The translations under genes were made by a program, and so were the position numbers. The notes under the pieces are model-generated. The model ran no database searches. It was not told where the DNA came from and saw only the letters and a list, made by a program, of their open reading frames with translations. A stretch of 64,000 nucleotides of DNA from NCBI GenBank assembly GCA_009731375.1, contig BJOX01000219.1, positions 97,303-161,302 of the forward strand, written 5' to 3'. The DNA is from Paulinella micropora (taxonomy: Eukaryota; Cercozoa; Imbricatea; Euglyphida). Of the stretch, positions 33,090 to 44,071 are shown in pieces (position 1 is the stretch's first letter; every line of letters starts with the position of its first letter).

Positions 33090-33777
33090 GGTCTGTCTTA
33101 TCTTTGCTTCTATTTTGCAGCAGTAACACCCATTTGGTTTTCCTTTTGATTCTTTCTGTTTAAGTAGAGCAGATTGACTGGATAGGCCAGACAGTCGCGG
33201 CGCTCGCAGATCCTGCACGGGGGCGATGGCATTAGATGATGTCAGACATAGCTTTTATACACAGGCAGGTTTGAAGTAGTGAGAAAATGATAGAAGGTCA
33301 AAGAGGTGAAACTCAGAGAGAAGAAAAGTACAACCGGCAAACAGAACATGAAAATGGGAAGGTTCTAGCTTACCAACAGAAAAGGAAGGAAAACACTATA
33401 AGCTTATGCTTTTTTCGCGCCGCAGCTGACAAGATTGCAGGAAGAGTAACCAAGGCAAGGACAGCTGTTGCAGGGATGTGGCAAAATCTTGTTTCCTCTA
33501 TCCTTGTCTTCTTTCTCTGTCCATCTGTCTATGCCTTTCTCCCTCCCTCCCTCCCCCCCCTCTCTCCCCCCNNNNNNNNNNNNNNNNNNNNNNNNNNNNN
33601 NNNNNNNNNNNNNNNNNNNNNNNNNNNNNNNNNNNNNNNNNNNNNNNNNNNNNNNNNNNNNNNNNNNNNNNNNNNNNNNNNNNNNNNNNNNNNNNNNNCC
33701 CCCCCCCCTTCTCCCCCCCCCCCTCCCCCCCCTCTCTCTCTCTTTCTCTCTTTCTCTCTTTCTCTCTCTCTCTCTCT

Positions 33778-33809
<32 letters not shown>

Positions 33810-33865
33810 CTTTCTTTCTCTCTTTCTCTCATACTTTCTTTATCTCTCTCTCTCTCTGTCTCTCA

Positions 33866-33912
<47 letters not shown>

Positions 33913-34027
33913 ATACTCTCTCTCTCTCTATATATATATACATATATATATTTATGCATACATATGTGTGTGTATATGTGTGTGTATGTGTGTATATATA
34001 AATATTCATACATATGCATACATACAT

Positions 34028-34060
<33 letters not shown>

Positions 34061-34100
34061 CATACATATATATGTATGTATATATATATATATATATATA
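33090..34100. repeat. intron DNA with microsatellites and a gap
   Basis: Unique DNA to 33540 shows no coding signal. It is followed by C-rich DNA, a gap at 33572-33698, (CT)n at 33735-33880, and mixed (TA)n/(CA)n/(ATAC)n to 34102. The stretch lies inside the ASTE1-like gene. Confidence 0.85.
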
Positions 34101-34102
34101 TA

Positions 34103-35401
34103 CAAGGGGTGGATCAAAAATTTCTGTGCATACGTCAACCCTATCTTTCCCTCAGCTAGCGCATACGTCAACCCTATCTTTCCCTCAGCTAGCGCTGCAG
34201 CCTGTAGCCCAGGTTATATGCACAGCAAGTACAGCACACACAGGTGTGTGTCCCTCAACCGCACCTCCCCGCTCGCTTTCAGTCTGAAAAAGTTAGAAAG
34301 CTGTCAAAAATCGGGTCTGACAAAAGGCCAGATTTTGACACTTTTTCAACTTTTCTAAATTCTCTCCATCAAGACCGAGTGGGGAGGTGCGATTGAGGAG
34401 ACTCTGTGTCATTCATGCTGTACATGTCAGCTGCGCCAGAGGCTGTAGCGTTTGCTCAGGGAAAGATGGGGTGAAAGTATGTAAGTATCCAGAATGGTCC
34501 GACAAACGACCGCCCTCAGGGACCAGGAGGCTATCTCCCTGAGCAAGCGCTGCAATATATGGCGCAGCTTATATACACAGCACGCATAATGCCTCCCGCA
34601 ATGACACCCTCCCACTCGCTCTCTCTGGCAAGAATTAGTGAAAAGGGTTCAAAATCGGCACGAAGGACAACCCTCGAGACAAGAAGGTTATCTTTCTCTG
34701 AGCAGGCGCTGCAACCTGTAGTTCAGCTTACATGCACAGCACCCGTAACGCCCACAGATGCCTGCCCCGCAGTCATACCTCTCCACTCGCTCTCCTTGGC
34801 AAGATTCTAGAAAAGTTTGAAAAAGTTCCAAAGTCGGTCAGACAAAGGACCACCCTCGGGACAAGGCCAAGTTTCCCCCAAGTCTGCCGAGCTGAATACG
34901 ATCCAGCACGTATGGCGATACATGGATGAAAAGCTGAGTGACAAGCGCCCAACGACCATGCCCGCATTACAGCGCCGACTGCTCAAGATCTGGCGAGAGA
35001 TGGACTTGAAGGTGGGGCAGAAATATGCGACCAGAATGAAAAAAAGACTGATAACTGTCATCAACACTGGAGGCAAATGGACTGACTAGCTGCATCCTGT
35101 GCAAGCTCACGACCGCAGCACCCCAACACTGCAGCGGCAAGATAGCTTTGCTCTAGGCGTAGAAGAAGGAAGTAATTATAAATAAAATCCTACAGTCCCA
35201 AAATGGCCCCTTCGTCAGACCGGACTTTTGACAGCTTTCTAACTTTTTCAAATTCTCGCCAGGGAAAGCGAGAGGGGAGGTGCGGTTGAGGGACACACCT
35301 GTGGGTGCTGTACTTGCTGTGCATATAATCTGGGCTACAGGCTGCAGCACTAGCTCAGGGAAAGATAGGGTTGATGTATGCACAGAAACTTTTGATCCAT
35401 A

Positions 35402-35404
<3 letters not shown>
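34103..35404 (+). mobile_element. degenerate Tc1/mariner element in a (TA)n tract
   Basis: Long inverted ends begin GGTGGATCAAAAATTTCTGTGC on the left and, read on the other strand, GGTATGGATCAAAAGTTTCTG on the right. They stay alike for roughly 200 bp. Both ends sit in TA repeats, as expected for a TA-targeting family. Extra partial copies of the end sequence, in both orientations, lie at about 34380-34870. A transposase remnant is at 34817-35089. Confidence 0.75.
34817..35089 (+). pseudogene. Tc1/mariner transposase C-terminal remnant
   Basis: The frame reads SPKSAELNTIQHVWRYMDEK, close to the SPDLNPIEHVW motif that carries the last acidic residue of the DDE/D triad in Tc1-type transposases. 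Further down are LLKIWREMDL and a final segment VINTGGKWTDY-like. The N-terminal DNA-binding part and the first two Asp are absent, so the copy cannot move itself. Confidence 0.75.
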
Positions 35405-36662
<1,258 letters not shown>

Positions 36663-36688
36663 GTCTTTTTCTCCTCCCTCACTGCCAG

Positions 36689-36890
36689 GACCGGTGCGCG
36701 CTGCAGGCGCTGTCCAAAGCTCTGCAGCATGGTCTGGAGCAGCGCTGGCTGCTCACGCTGGACCCTGCCTTGCCCTTCGACCCGGGCCACGAGCTGTCTG
36801 GCCCCACACAGCGCGGCAGCGGGTGTGCTGAGATGCTGCAAGAGGAAGTAGCCAGCGGAGCCTTGCCTCCCTTCTTGGTCCGCATCTGAT
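36689..36890 (+). CDS. ASTE1-like nuclease, downstream exon
   Basis: The exon follows CTCCTCCCTCACTGCCAG and encodes ALQALSKALQHGLEQRWLL near its start and VASGALPPFLVRI at its end. The latter resembles the LxxGxLxPFI segment of ASTE1 proteins. The 3' splice site is uncertain: a TGA follows VRI in frame, so a donor near 36868 (CTTG|GTCCGC) is one option. Confidence 0.45.
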
Positions 36891-37139
36891 CACCTGCAGC
36901 GTGGGCTGTGGTTCTTGGAGTGTGTGTGTGTGTGTGTGTATGTACGTATGTGTGCGTGTTATAGTTGACATGGCTGCTGTATATTTCTGTTGTTGTTACA
37001 AGCTTTGCGCTGCCGGGCGTTGGCACTTGCATGCAAGCATGTGCATGGCTGGGGGTTTTGTTACTTGTATCAGGTGTCTGCTTGGCGGAGTGGGCAGGTT
37101 TGGCTTGGCCCGCTTACGGATCCTGTCAGCTCCTTTCTG

Positions 37140-38030
37140 CCTGCCAAGTCCCCACCAGCGCCCGTCGCCACCGCCTGCGAGGCCGCGCTGCGTCGCATCA
37201 GAGCACGCCTGTACGGCCTGCGACCCACCTGTCTGACAGACCTCACAAAGCATCGCCGTGGCTGTGCCGCTGGCAAGACGACCTGTTGCTGTGGGTGCCC
37301 TGCTGCGACTGCTACTGCTGCGGCTGTGCAAGAGAGCTTCTTGGCGTGCGACGGAAAACAAGAAACTGTGCTGGTGCAACCCGAGCATATGATGGTGGAG
37401 ACAGACAGCGGCCAGGGGCCAGTCACCATGGCCATGCTCAGAGGAAGGTGCCGAGCAGGCCATCACAGACCAGTAAAGCGAGCCAGAGCAGACAAGACCA
37501 AAAGAGAGTGCACAAGACGGGCTGTTACCGGCAGAGGCGTGGCCGCGGAGCAGATGACTGCTGCAACACAACCCCTAGCAACATGCACGCTGCGAAGCAA
37601 CCTCTGTGCTTGGCTCATGCTTGATGAAAGCACACAGCCAGGTGTCTTCGCTTCCTGTCTGCCCTGCTTGACAGCATTCTCGTCACCATGCTCTGCTGCT
37701 ACCGGCGCCGCTGCAGCTCCAGCAGCGAGCTACCCCTCCCCAGCACCGACATCGTCTCTTGTGCAGGCATGTCTGCCTTGTCCCACACACAAGCTTGCTA
37801 GCCAGCCCAGCTGGCTGTCCTCGTGCCCTGCGGAGCACTTGCGCTTCGTGCTGGCCCTGCGTGCCTTCTCGCACTCGCTGCCCCGCGACGCCTTGTCCCC
37901 GCTGGCGCTGTGCTGTTTGGTGCTGCAGTACTTGCTCGTGCGTTGCGGACGCGACCAACTGCCCTCCCTGCCCGGTATACTCGAGAGACCCTTCTGCCCG
38001 CTCCTCTTGCTATCCACACGCATAGTGTAG
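37140..38030 (+). CDS. ASTE1-like nuclease, C-terminal region
   Basis: The frame is open for about 290 codons and ends in TAG near 38028. VATACEAALRRIRARLYGLR near its start corresponds to the region of ASTE1 with IRxxIYGLL, and LSPLALCCLVLQYLL near its end to the later helical repeat. Between them the sequence is GC-rich and poorly conserved and may hide an intron. A further open frame at 38900-39673 ends in a basic tail next to AATAAA and may be the last exon. Confidence 0.4.
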   Translation, partial: PAKSPPAPVATACEAALRRIRARLYGLRPTCLTDLTKHRRGCAAGKTTCCCGCPAATATAAAVQESFLACDGKQETVLVQPEHMMVETDSGQGPVTMAMLRGRCRAGHHRPVKRARADKTKRECTRRAVTGRGVAAEQMTAATQPLATCTLRSNLCAWLMLDESTQPGVFASCLPCLTAFSSPCSAATGAAAAPAASYPSPAPTSSLVQACLPCPTHKLASQPSWLSSCPAEHLRFVLALRAFSHSLPRDALSPLALCCLVLQYLLVRCGRDQLPSLPGILERPFCPLLLLSTRIV

Positions 38031-38544
38031 TTGAACCGTGCTAACCTTCGTTTGCGCCCTTGGTAAACTGGCTGCATAGGCTATGAGCTCTCTCTGCATG
38101 AGAAGACGGAAGGCTGCTCGCAACGGCGCAGCCAAGAGTGCCAACAGAAGGCAGGGCAAGGCCAGGACCAAGAAGAACAACTGGGGAGCAGGCTAGCTAT
38201 AGAAAGGGCAACCGAATGCAGTGCGTCACAGGAAGCAGAGGGGTTCTTCTGCCCTGAGATTCTGCAGCTGGCTAGGTGCGTCACTCTCACCCGATACTGC
38301 CCTCTGGCAGGACTTTGCTTGCTCTTCCAGTTGCTTTGTCGTGGCTGCCTTTACCGATCATGCGCGCGCCCAACTGACCAAATCTTGAGCTGCAGAATCG
38401 CTTGTCTAAAAGTTATTGCATGCAGTGATAAATGTATGACAGGACATTTCTGCAGTTCTACGAAGCCGCAGGTTGGGCGGAAACAATTTGCAAGGGGAAA
38501 AGCAACAGGAAAACCCAAGCAGAACGAGAATATGAAATGCAGAA

Positions 38545-38546
<2 letters not shown>

Positions 38547-38576
<30 letters not shown>

Positions 38577-38785
38577 CTTCATCTTCTTCTTCATCTTCTT
38601 CCTCTTCTTCATCTTCATCTTCTTCTTCTTCTTCTTCTTCTTCTTCTTCTTCTTCTTCATCGTCTTCATCGTTTTCTTCTTCATCGTCTTCATTATCGCC
38701 ATCATCATTATCATCATCATCATCATCATCATCTTCATCTTCATCATCTTCTTCTTCTTCTTCTTCTTCTTCTTCTTCTTCTTCT
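38547..38785. repeat. (TTC)n / (TCA)n microsatellite
   Basis: Trinucleotide repeats fill this stretch and create long Ser or Leu open frames that are not genes. Confidence 0.95.
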
Positions 38786-38899
38786 CATCCTCCTCCTGTT
38801 CCTCATCCTTGTCCTCCCCCTTCTTATTCTCCTTCTTGTCCTTCCTCTCCTCCTTCGAATTCTTCTTCCCCTGCCAAGGCAATCAAGTCCCATGCTAGT

Positions 38900-39673
38900 T
38901 CTCTTGTCGGCTCCGCAGGGTGCACGGCGCCGCGCCCACCTTTTCTGCCTGTCCTTTGCTACGACGGCCCACTCTTCCTTGCCTTGTGTCTCCAGGCTAT
39001 GTCCGGCGTGACTGACATGTCTCCCTGTGTGATCCCGCTGCTGAGCGACTTGCACTTTGATGTGTGCACGGGGCGTGCGCTCCTCGCTTGTCCAGCGCAA
39101 GCACAGGAGCAAGCCTGCTGCCAGCGATGTCCGCAACAGCCTCTCTGCACACAGCTGGAGCTGCTTTGGCGCTGCTCCGGCCTTCCCGCGCTGCTTACTA
39201 GCAGACATGGGCTTGGCGGAGCTCGCAAGGCTGAGACAAGCAGATTTAGAGCGGCGGAAGCAAACCATGACCCATGGTCTCCATCACACCAGCAATGGTC
39301 AATTTGCCCTGCTAGATTCCAAGCCTGGCTAGCCCGACGCCGAGAGCAGAGAAGGCACCTGCCTAGGGACTCTCAACAACCCCGTTTCCTTACCATTGAG
39401 TCTTTCTTGCCACAGGAATCTGTCTGTGCAGCTGTTGAGTCAGCGGAAAGTGGCTTGGCCCACAGGCTCGGCTTGCTCGAGAAAGTCGCGACTGCAACAT
39501 CAGCACAAGCACAAGCACATGCGCTAGCTTTGCATAATTCAAAGCTTGGGGAGGAGTCTAAAGACAAAGCGACTGATAGTGCGGGTGGACCAGCCCCCAG
39601 TGGCGAATGCAGCCAGTTGCGATGGCACAAGAAGAGCATGCCCAAAAGACGTCGCAGGAAGCATAATAAATAG
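38900..39673 (+). CDS. possible last exon of the ASTE1-like gene
   Basis: A GC-rich open frame runs about 255 codons after the (TTC)n tract and ends with a basic KKSMPKRRRRKHNK tail and TAG. AATAAA overlaps the end (39663-39668). The basic tail and place fit the end of an ASTE1-like protein, but I see no firm homology, and a shorter exon in another frame is possible. DNA from 39674 to 40190 shows T-rich tracts and nothing else. Confidence 0.3.
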   Translation, partial: SLVGSAGCTAPRPPFLPVLCYDGPLFLALCLQAMSGVTDMSPCVIPLLSDLHFDVCTGRALLACPAQAQEQACCQRCPQQPLCTQLELLWRCSGLPALLTSRHGLGGARKAETSRFRAAEANHDPWSPSHQQWSICPARFQAWLARRREQRRHLPRDSQQPRFLTIESFLPQESVCAAVESAESGLAHRLGLLEKVATATSAQAQAHALALHNSKLGEESKDKATDSAGGPAPSGECSQLRWHKKSMPKRRRRKHNK

Positions 39674-40191
39674 ACCACTCATCTCTACGAGTGGCAAGTT
39701 TTTTTCATAAAAAAATTTCTCTTCCCTCAATTTTCCTTTTTCAAATTCTTTCTCCCTCTTTGGATTTTCCTCTATTTTTCTTTCTTTCTTTCTTTTTTTT
39801 TTTTTCATTTTGTTTTCCGCTTTTGTATCTCTTTGATACCACTTTCATTTTATCTTTTTTTCCACTGATCAACTTTGAATAAGAGAATACTTGCCACTAG
39901 CCCTGGAAGGAGGAAAGCATCTGTTAGCTTACGATGTGTACATATGTAAGCTTCTCACAGGTGCTCTCCGCCGGTTTATTTGTCTCCCAGGCGTCCCCGA
40001 ACGAGGCAAGCCAGTAGTTTTTAGTACAGTTTCGACGACGAAAAACTCTGAACTAAAATGTTACAGCTGCAAGCAGAATGTGCACATGTGTTATGAATGT
40101 AAATCTAAATGTGTGAGGACAGATTGCAGAGAGGGCAAAAGTCACCTGGAATTCGACATACAGGCAGTGATTGTTCTTTCACTAAAGAGAC

Positions 40192-40474
40192 TATTACTGG
40201 GTACATTCAAGTGTCAAACTCAGCCAGCGAATTTGAGTTAAGGGTCAGATTTCAGATTAGCGGTCAGATTTTAGATTAGTGGTCAGAATTTAAATTAGTT
40301 CAATTTAACGGTAATATTTCGCAAAAATTATGCAGATTTTGCGGACGGATATAGCTGTTAAATTAAACTAATTTGAATTCTGACCACTAATCTGAAATCC
40401 GGCCGCTAATCTGAAATCTGCCCCTTAACACAAATTCTATGGCTGAGTTTGACACTTGAATGTACCCAGTAATA
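40192..40474. mobile_element. MITE with 35-bp perfect TIRs, copy 1
   Basis: TATTACTGGGTACATTCAAG opens a 35-bp terminal inverted repeat that is mirrored exactly at the other end. The inner 200 bp form a second imperfect palindrome built from CAGATTAG/CTAATCTG units. There is no coding capacity. A second copy lies at 52331-52594. Confidence 0.9.
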
Positions 40475-40540
40475 ACTTAATAATCTGCACTATACTAGCT
40501 ATCGTTGTAATGTACTATTAATAACCGTTACTCCACCTAG

Positions 40541-40845
40541 CAAAGTAATCTATCACTCAAACGCAGAGTTTAGGGAAGCTACCCCGCTAAGGGTAAAGAA
40601 TAACCGAAGAAAAGACCTTTCATGACTTTGGGTCACACAAAATGTGGTGACCTTAACAGAATGGTAATACTCATTTGATTCTAGGCATTCCAGACTATGA
40701 TTCGCGAATACTCTAGAAAGTGTCCTTGTCAGTAATAAAGGTATTAATAACTGTCCTGCCTATGAACTTGCCTATGACTAAGACTATCCAAATTACCGGT
40801 AAATTGACTAGGTGGAGTAACGGGTATTAATAGTACATTACAACG
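40541..40845 (-). repeat. 3' LTR of nested copy
   Basis: 305-bp LTR, begins CGTTGTAATG and ends ATTACTTTG in element orientation. The polypurine tract AAGGGGGAG lies next to it at 40846-40854. Confidence 0.9.
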
Positions 40846-41557
40846 CTCCCCCTTAGTCGCAAGTCATAGGCTATATTACTTTGTAAATATGAAAAAATGG
40901 TGTTGAGGATCAGTTATGTGTTACCCGAAGGTTAAATATCAACTCCCATTTACAGCACATCCTCTATGTATGTATATATGTGTAGTCATGCAGTAACATG
41001 TATGAAGTATGTATGTGTTCAAAAATTTGCAAGCGCTTCCCGTAGAGGGTAGCAAAATAAAAAAAAAATTAGATTTCCTATTCTAGGACAGAAAGAATGA
41101 TATAAAGAATTTAAATTGCTAAGTTAGCCAGGGAAAGCCTCGCGGCTGCCGGCCTCGCGTGGCAGTCGGCTACCCAGCCTCGGCTCGACGGCTCTTGACC
41201 CCTGCGCAAAACAAAGCTGCTGCAACAAGCAACAAACTGCACAAAACACTCAAAGCAAATATAGGTGAGTGGACACGCAAATCCCGAAATTACTTGAGCT
41301 TTACCGTAAATTTGTTAAGTAAATACTCGAATTGTTCTTTCGGTAAATATTTTGTCATTACATCACCTATCTGCTTCTTCGTACCTACTTTTACAAACTT
41401 AATCTCACCGTCTCTCTGTAGGTGGTGCATAAAGTGTAATTCTAAAGGTAAGTGTTTAGTTCTATTACCTGACATACCCCTCTCTGCCGCTAAGACTGTT
41501 TGAGAGTTATCCTCGAATAATTCTATCGGGCTCTTTTGGGCTATGTTNNNNNNNNNN

Positions 41558-43477
41558 AGTCGGGCCACATGGAAAGTTTTGAGCTTTAAGACCTCGTTCG
41601 TCTGGGTAGTAAGGAGATTTGGGGGGACGCAACACGGGACTTACCGACAAATCCAACTCCGGATAATCTGGGTCTTGTGTGGCGTGATATCCGCAGTACC
41701 TCGCATAAGATAATCGTTTCGCGTGATTTGCGTATATTCCTTTTCCTTTTGATTTTTCAACGGAAACATTACACGGTTTTTTGCGTCTGTTTATTCCGGC
41801 ACATTTTGTGTCAGGCGTGACTCCGTAAGAACTCTCAAGCCTCAAAGGAGTTTCGTTAGGGTTAGGGGTGACTGGGGAACATCGTGGGGTGGCGGATACT
41901 AACCGCTCTTCCTTGCCTTCTCCCCGTAGTGAGGAGGGACCTCGTAGGGTGGCCGATACTAACCGCACTTCCCGTCCTTCTCCACTCTCACTATGTCTAT
42001 TCCCTACCCTAGGTGTAGTCTTTGTATCGTTCAAAAGGGCTTGGGGACTTGTAGATTTGTGATGAGGTGAGCTTGGTTGCTCGTCATCTCTTTCTCTTTC
42101 TTCCTCATCATCATCGCTCTTATCATAAGTGTTCCCCATATGGATTAAAGCAACGTTTGTATCAGAGTCACTTTGTTCGTCTTCGTTTTTGTCGTTGCCG
42201 GTTGTTATCAAAGTGAGTGCTTTCTTTTTCTTATGAAAGGGTTTCTTTTTGTTTTTGTAATTGTTCTTTTGTTCGTTCTTTTCTTGTTCCGTGCCTTTGT
42301 CTTCCGTTTGATTCCGTTTTAATTTTCCTTCTTTGCGGAACTTTTCCGAAATCACCGGACAATATCTCATGGTATGGCCTTTGGCATCACATCCGAAACA
42401 CGTGACTTTGAGCGTCCAGTTTGGAGCTGTCTTTGGTCCCGGTTTATTGTCTCCCCTTTTCCCTTTATTATCCATCAGGAGATTGGTCTCTTGCCGCTGC
42501 TTGCCATCCCGAGATTTCTTGTTGTTGTCTTTGCGAATTTGAGTTTTTCTCTCACGGAAATTGTTACGTCTTTCTTTTTCTTCCCACATTAACCATCTTT
42601 CCCTAGATGCTTCGCATAGTTCCGAGAAATTTGGTCTTAGTCTGGCCGGGAGATCATAGTGGTCCACCTGAAATTTATCCCCGAAAGCTGGATGGTAGCG
42701 CAATTTCTTAAATAGCTTTCTCTTTGCTTCCTCATCGGAAAATGGCGCCCCACGTAAACTTTCAAGCTGGATTTTCTTTGCGAGAAATTCATTTAGCCAG
42801 TCTACATACCTCTGACCTGCCCTTGGTCTCGTTCTCTCAAACTCTTCCTCTAACATGTACCTACCTGCTCCGGAAATGCCTCCCCATTGATCTCTTACTA
42901 CTATCAACTCTTCAATGGGTCCTTTCGTCTTCTGTGTTCGCAGGAAATTAGATACATCGTCTTTGGGAAAAGCCACAGACAGACATAACTGCAAAGTTTT
43001 CATCCTTTCATAATATTTCTTCTCTTTGCGGATAGCTGTCTTTCTTCTTGTGTGTTAATTCATACTTTGTCTTTTCTTTTTCCTTGCTTCTTTCTCTTTC
43101 CACTCTCTCTTTTGTTCTGCTGTCATTTTATCCCAACCTTCTGGCTGTTTGATATCTTCTTTCTTTGTCTGGGGTCTCTGTCTTCCTCTCTGAGAGGTGT
43201 CTGACTCTTCATCTTCCTCACTATCACTTATGGGCGTGTCGGGCTCTTCTAAGTCTTCTGCCGTCTTAGCCCTTGCTTCGTCGTAAGGAAAATCCCTTTT
43301 GGCTTTAGCTGGGTCGGCTAATGCCACAGATACCATCTCTGCCACGTGGACAGATATCCCCTGCATGTGCTTCTGAAACTTGCTTGACCAAGGCCAAAAG
43401 CTTTGGTCGTTGCCCTCGAATATGGGCACTTGACTCAATACGTGCTTTGGCACGCTTGCCTCCTTGACAAGGCTCAT
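41558..43477 (-). pseudogene. gag: copia gag of nested copy
   Basis: The first frame starts at ATG 43477 inside the primer-binding site and covers 139 codons to a TAA near 43057. The same frame then reopens and runs through the capsid-like region (RYVDWLNEFLAKKIQLESL) and the zinc knuckle CFGCDAKGHTMRYC. It ends at a deletion junction near 41580, where gag sequence is joined to RNase H sequence. Its protein is nearly identical to that of the + copy. Confidence 0.8.
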
Positions 43478-43480
43478 AAC

Positions 43481-43785
43481 CAAAGTAATCTATCACTCAA
43501 ACGCAGAGTTTAGGGAAGCTACCCCGCTAAGGGTAAAGAATAACCGAAGAAAAGACTTTTAATGACTTTGGGTCACACAAAATGTTATGACCTTAACAGA
43601 ATGGTAATACTCATTTGATTCTAGGCATTCCAGACTATGATTCGCGAATACTCTAGAAAGTGTCCTTGTCAGTAATAAAGGTATTAATAACTGTCCGGCC
43701 TATGAACTTGCCTATGACTAAGACTATCCAAATTACCGGTAAATTGACTAGGTGGAGTAAGGGGTATTAATAGTACATTACAACG
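43481..43785 (-). repeat. 5' LTR of nested copy
   Basis: 305 bp, nearly identical to 40541-40845. The element's primer-binding site follows at 43468-43480 on the - strand. Confidence 0.9.
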
Positions 43786-43790
43786 CCTAG

Positions 43791-44058
43791 ACAATTTACC
43801 TGTAATTTGGATAGTCTTAGTCATAGGCAGGTTCATAGGCCGGACAGTTATTAATACCTTTATTACTAACAAGGACACTTTCTAGAGTATTCGCAAATCA
43901 TAGTCTGGAATGCCTAGAATCAAATGAGTATTACAATTCTGTTAAAGTCATAACATTTTGTGTGACCCAAAATTCATTAAAAGTCTTTTCTTCTGTTATT
44001 CTTTACCCTTAGCGGGGTAGCTTCACTAAACTCTGCGTTTGAGAGATAGATTACTTTG
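43791..44058 (+). repeat. 5' LTR of + copy, distal part
   Basis: 268 bp that complete the LTR begun at 40503-40540. The break is at CCTAG, the target of the nested copy. Confidence 0.9.
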
Positions 44059-44071
44059 GTTATGAGCCTTG
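44059..44071 (+). promoter_or_regulatory. primer-binding site, half tRNA-iMet
   Basis: GTTATGAGCCTTG follows the LTR directly. Its complement contains GGCTCATAAC, the anticodon arm of initiator tRNA-Met in yeast-like sequences, not the tRNA 3' end. The gag ATG is at 44062-44064, inside the site. Confidence 0.7.

Larger units (their letters stand above)
40541..43785 (-). mobile_element. internally deleted Ty1/copia family 1 copy nested in LTR
   Basis: This - strand copy has complete 305-bp LTRs at 43481-43785 (5') and 40541-40845 (3'). It is flanked by CCTAG at 40536-40540 and 43786-43790. It keeps gag and the last part of RNase H but lacks protease, integrase and most of RT: about 4.4 kb are missing relative to the + copy. 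A 10-N gap at 41548-41557 lies at one junction, so part of the deletion could be an assembly effect. Confidence 0.9.
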
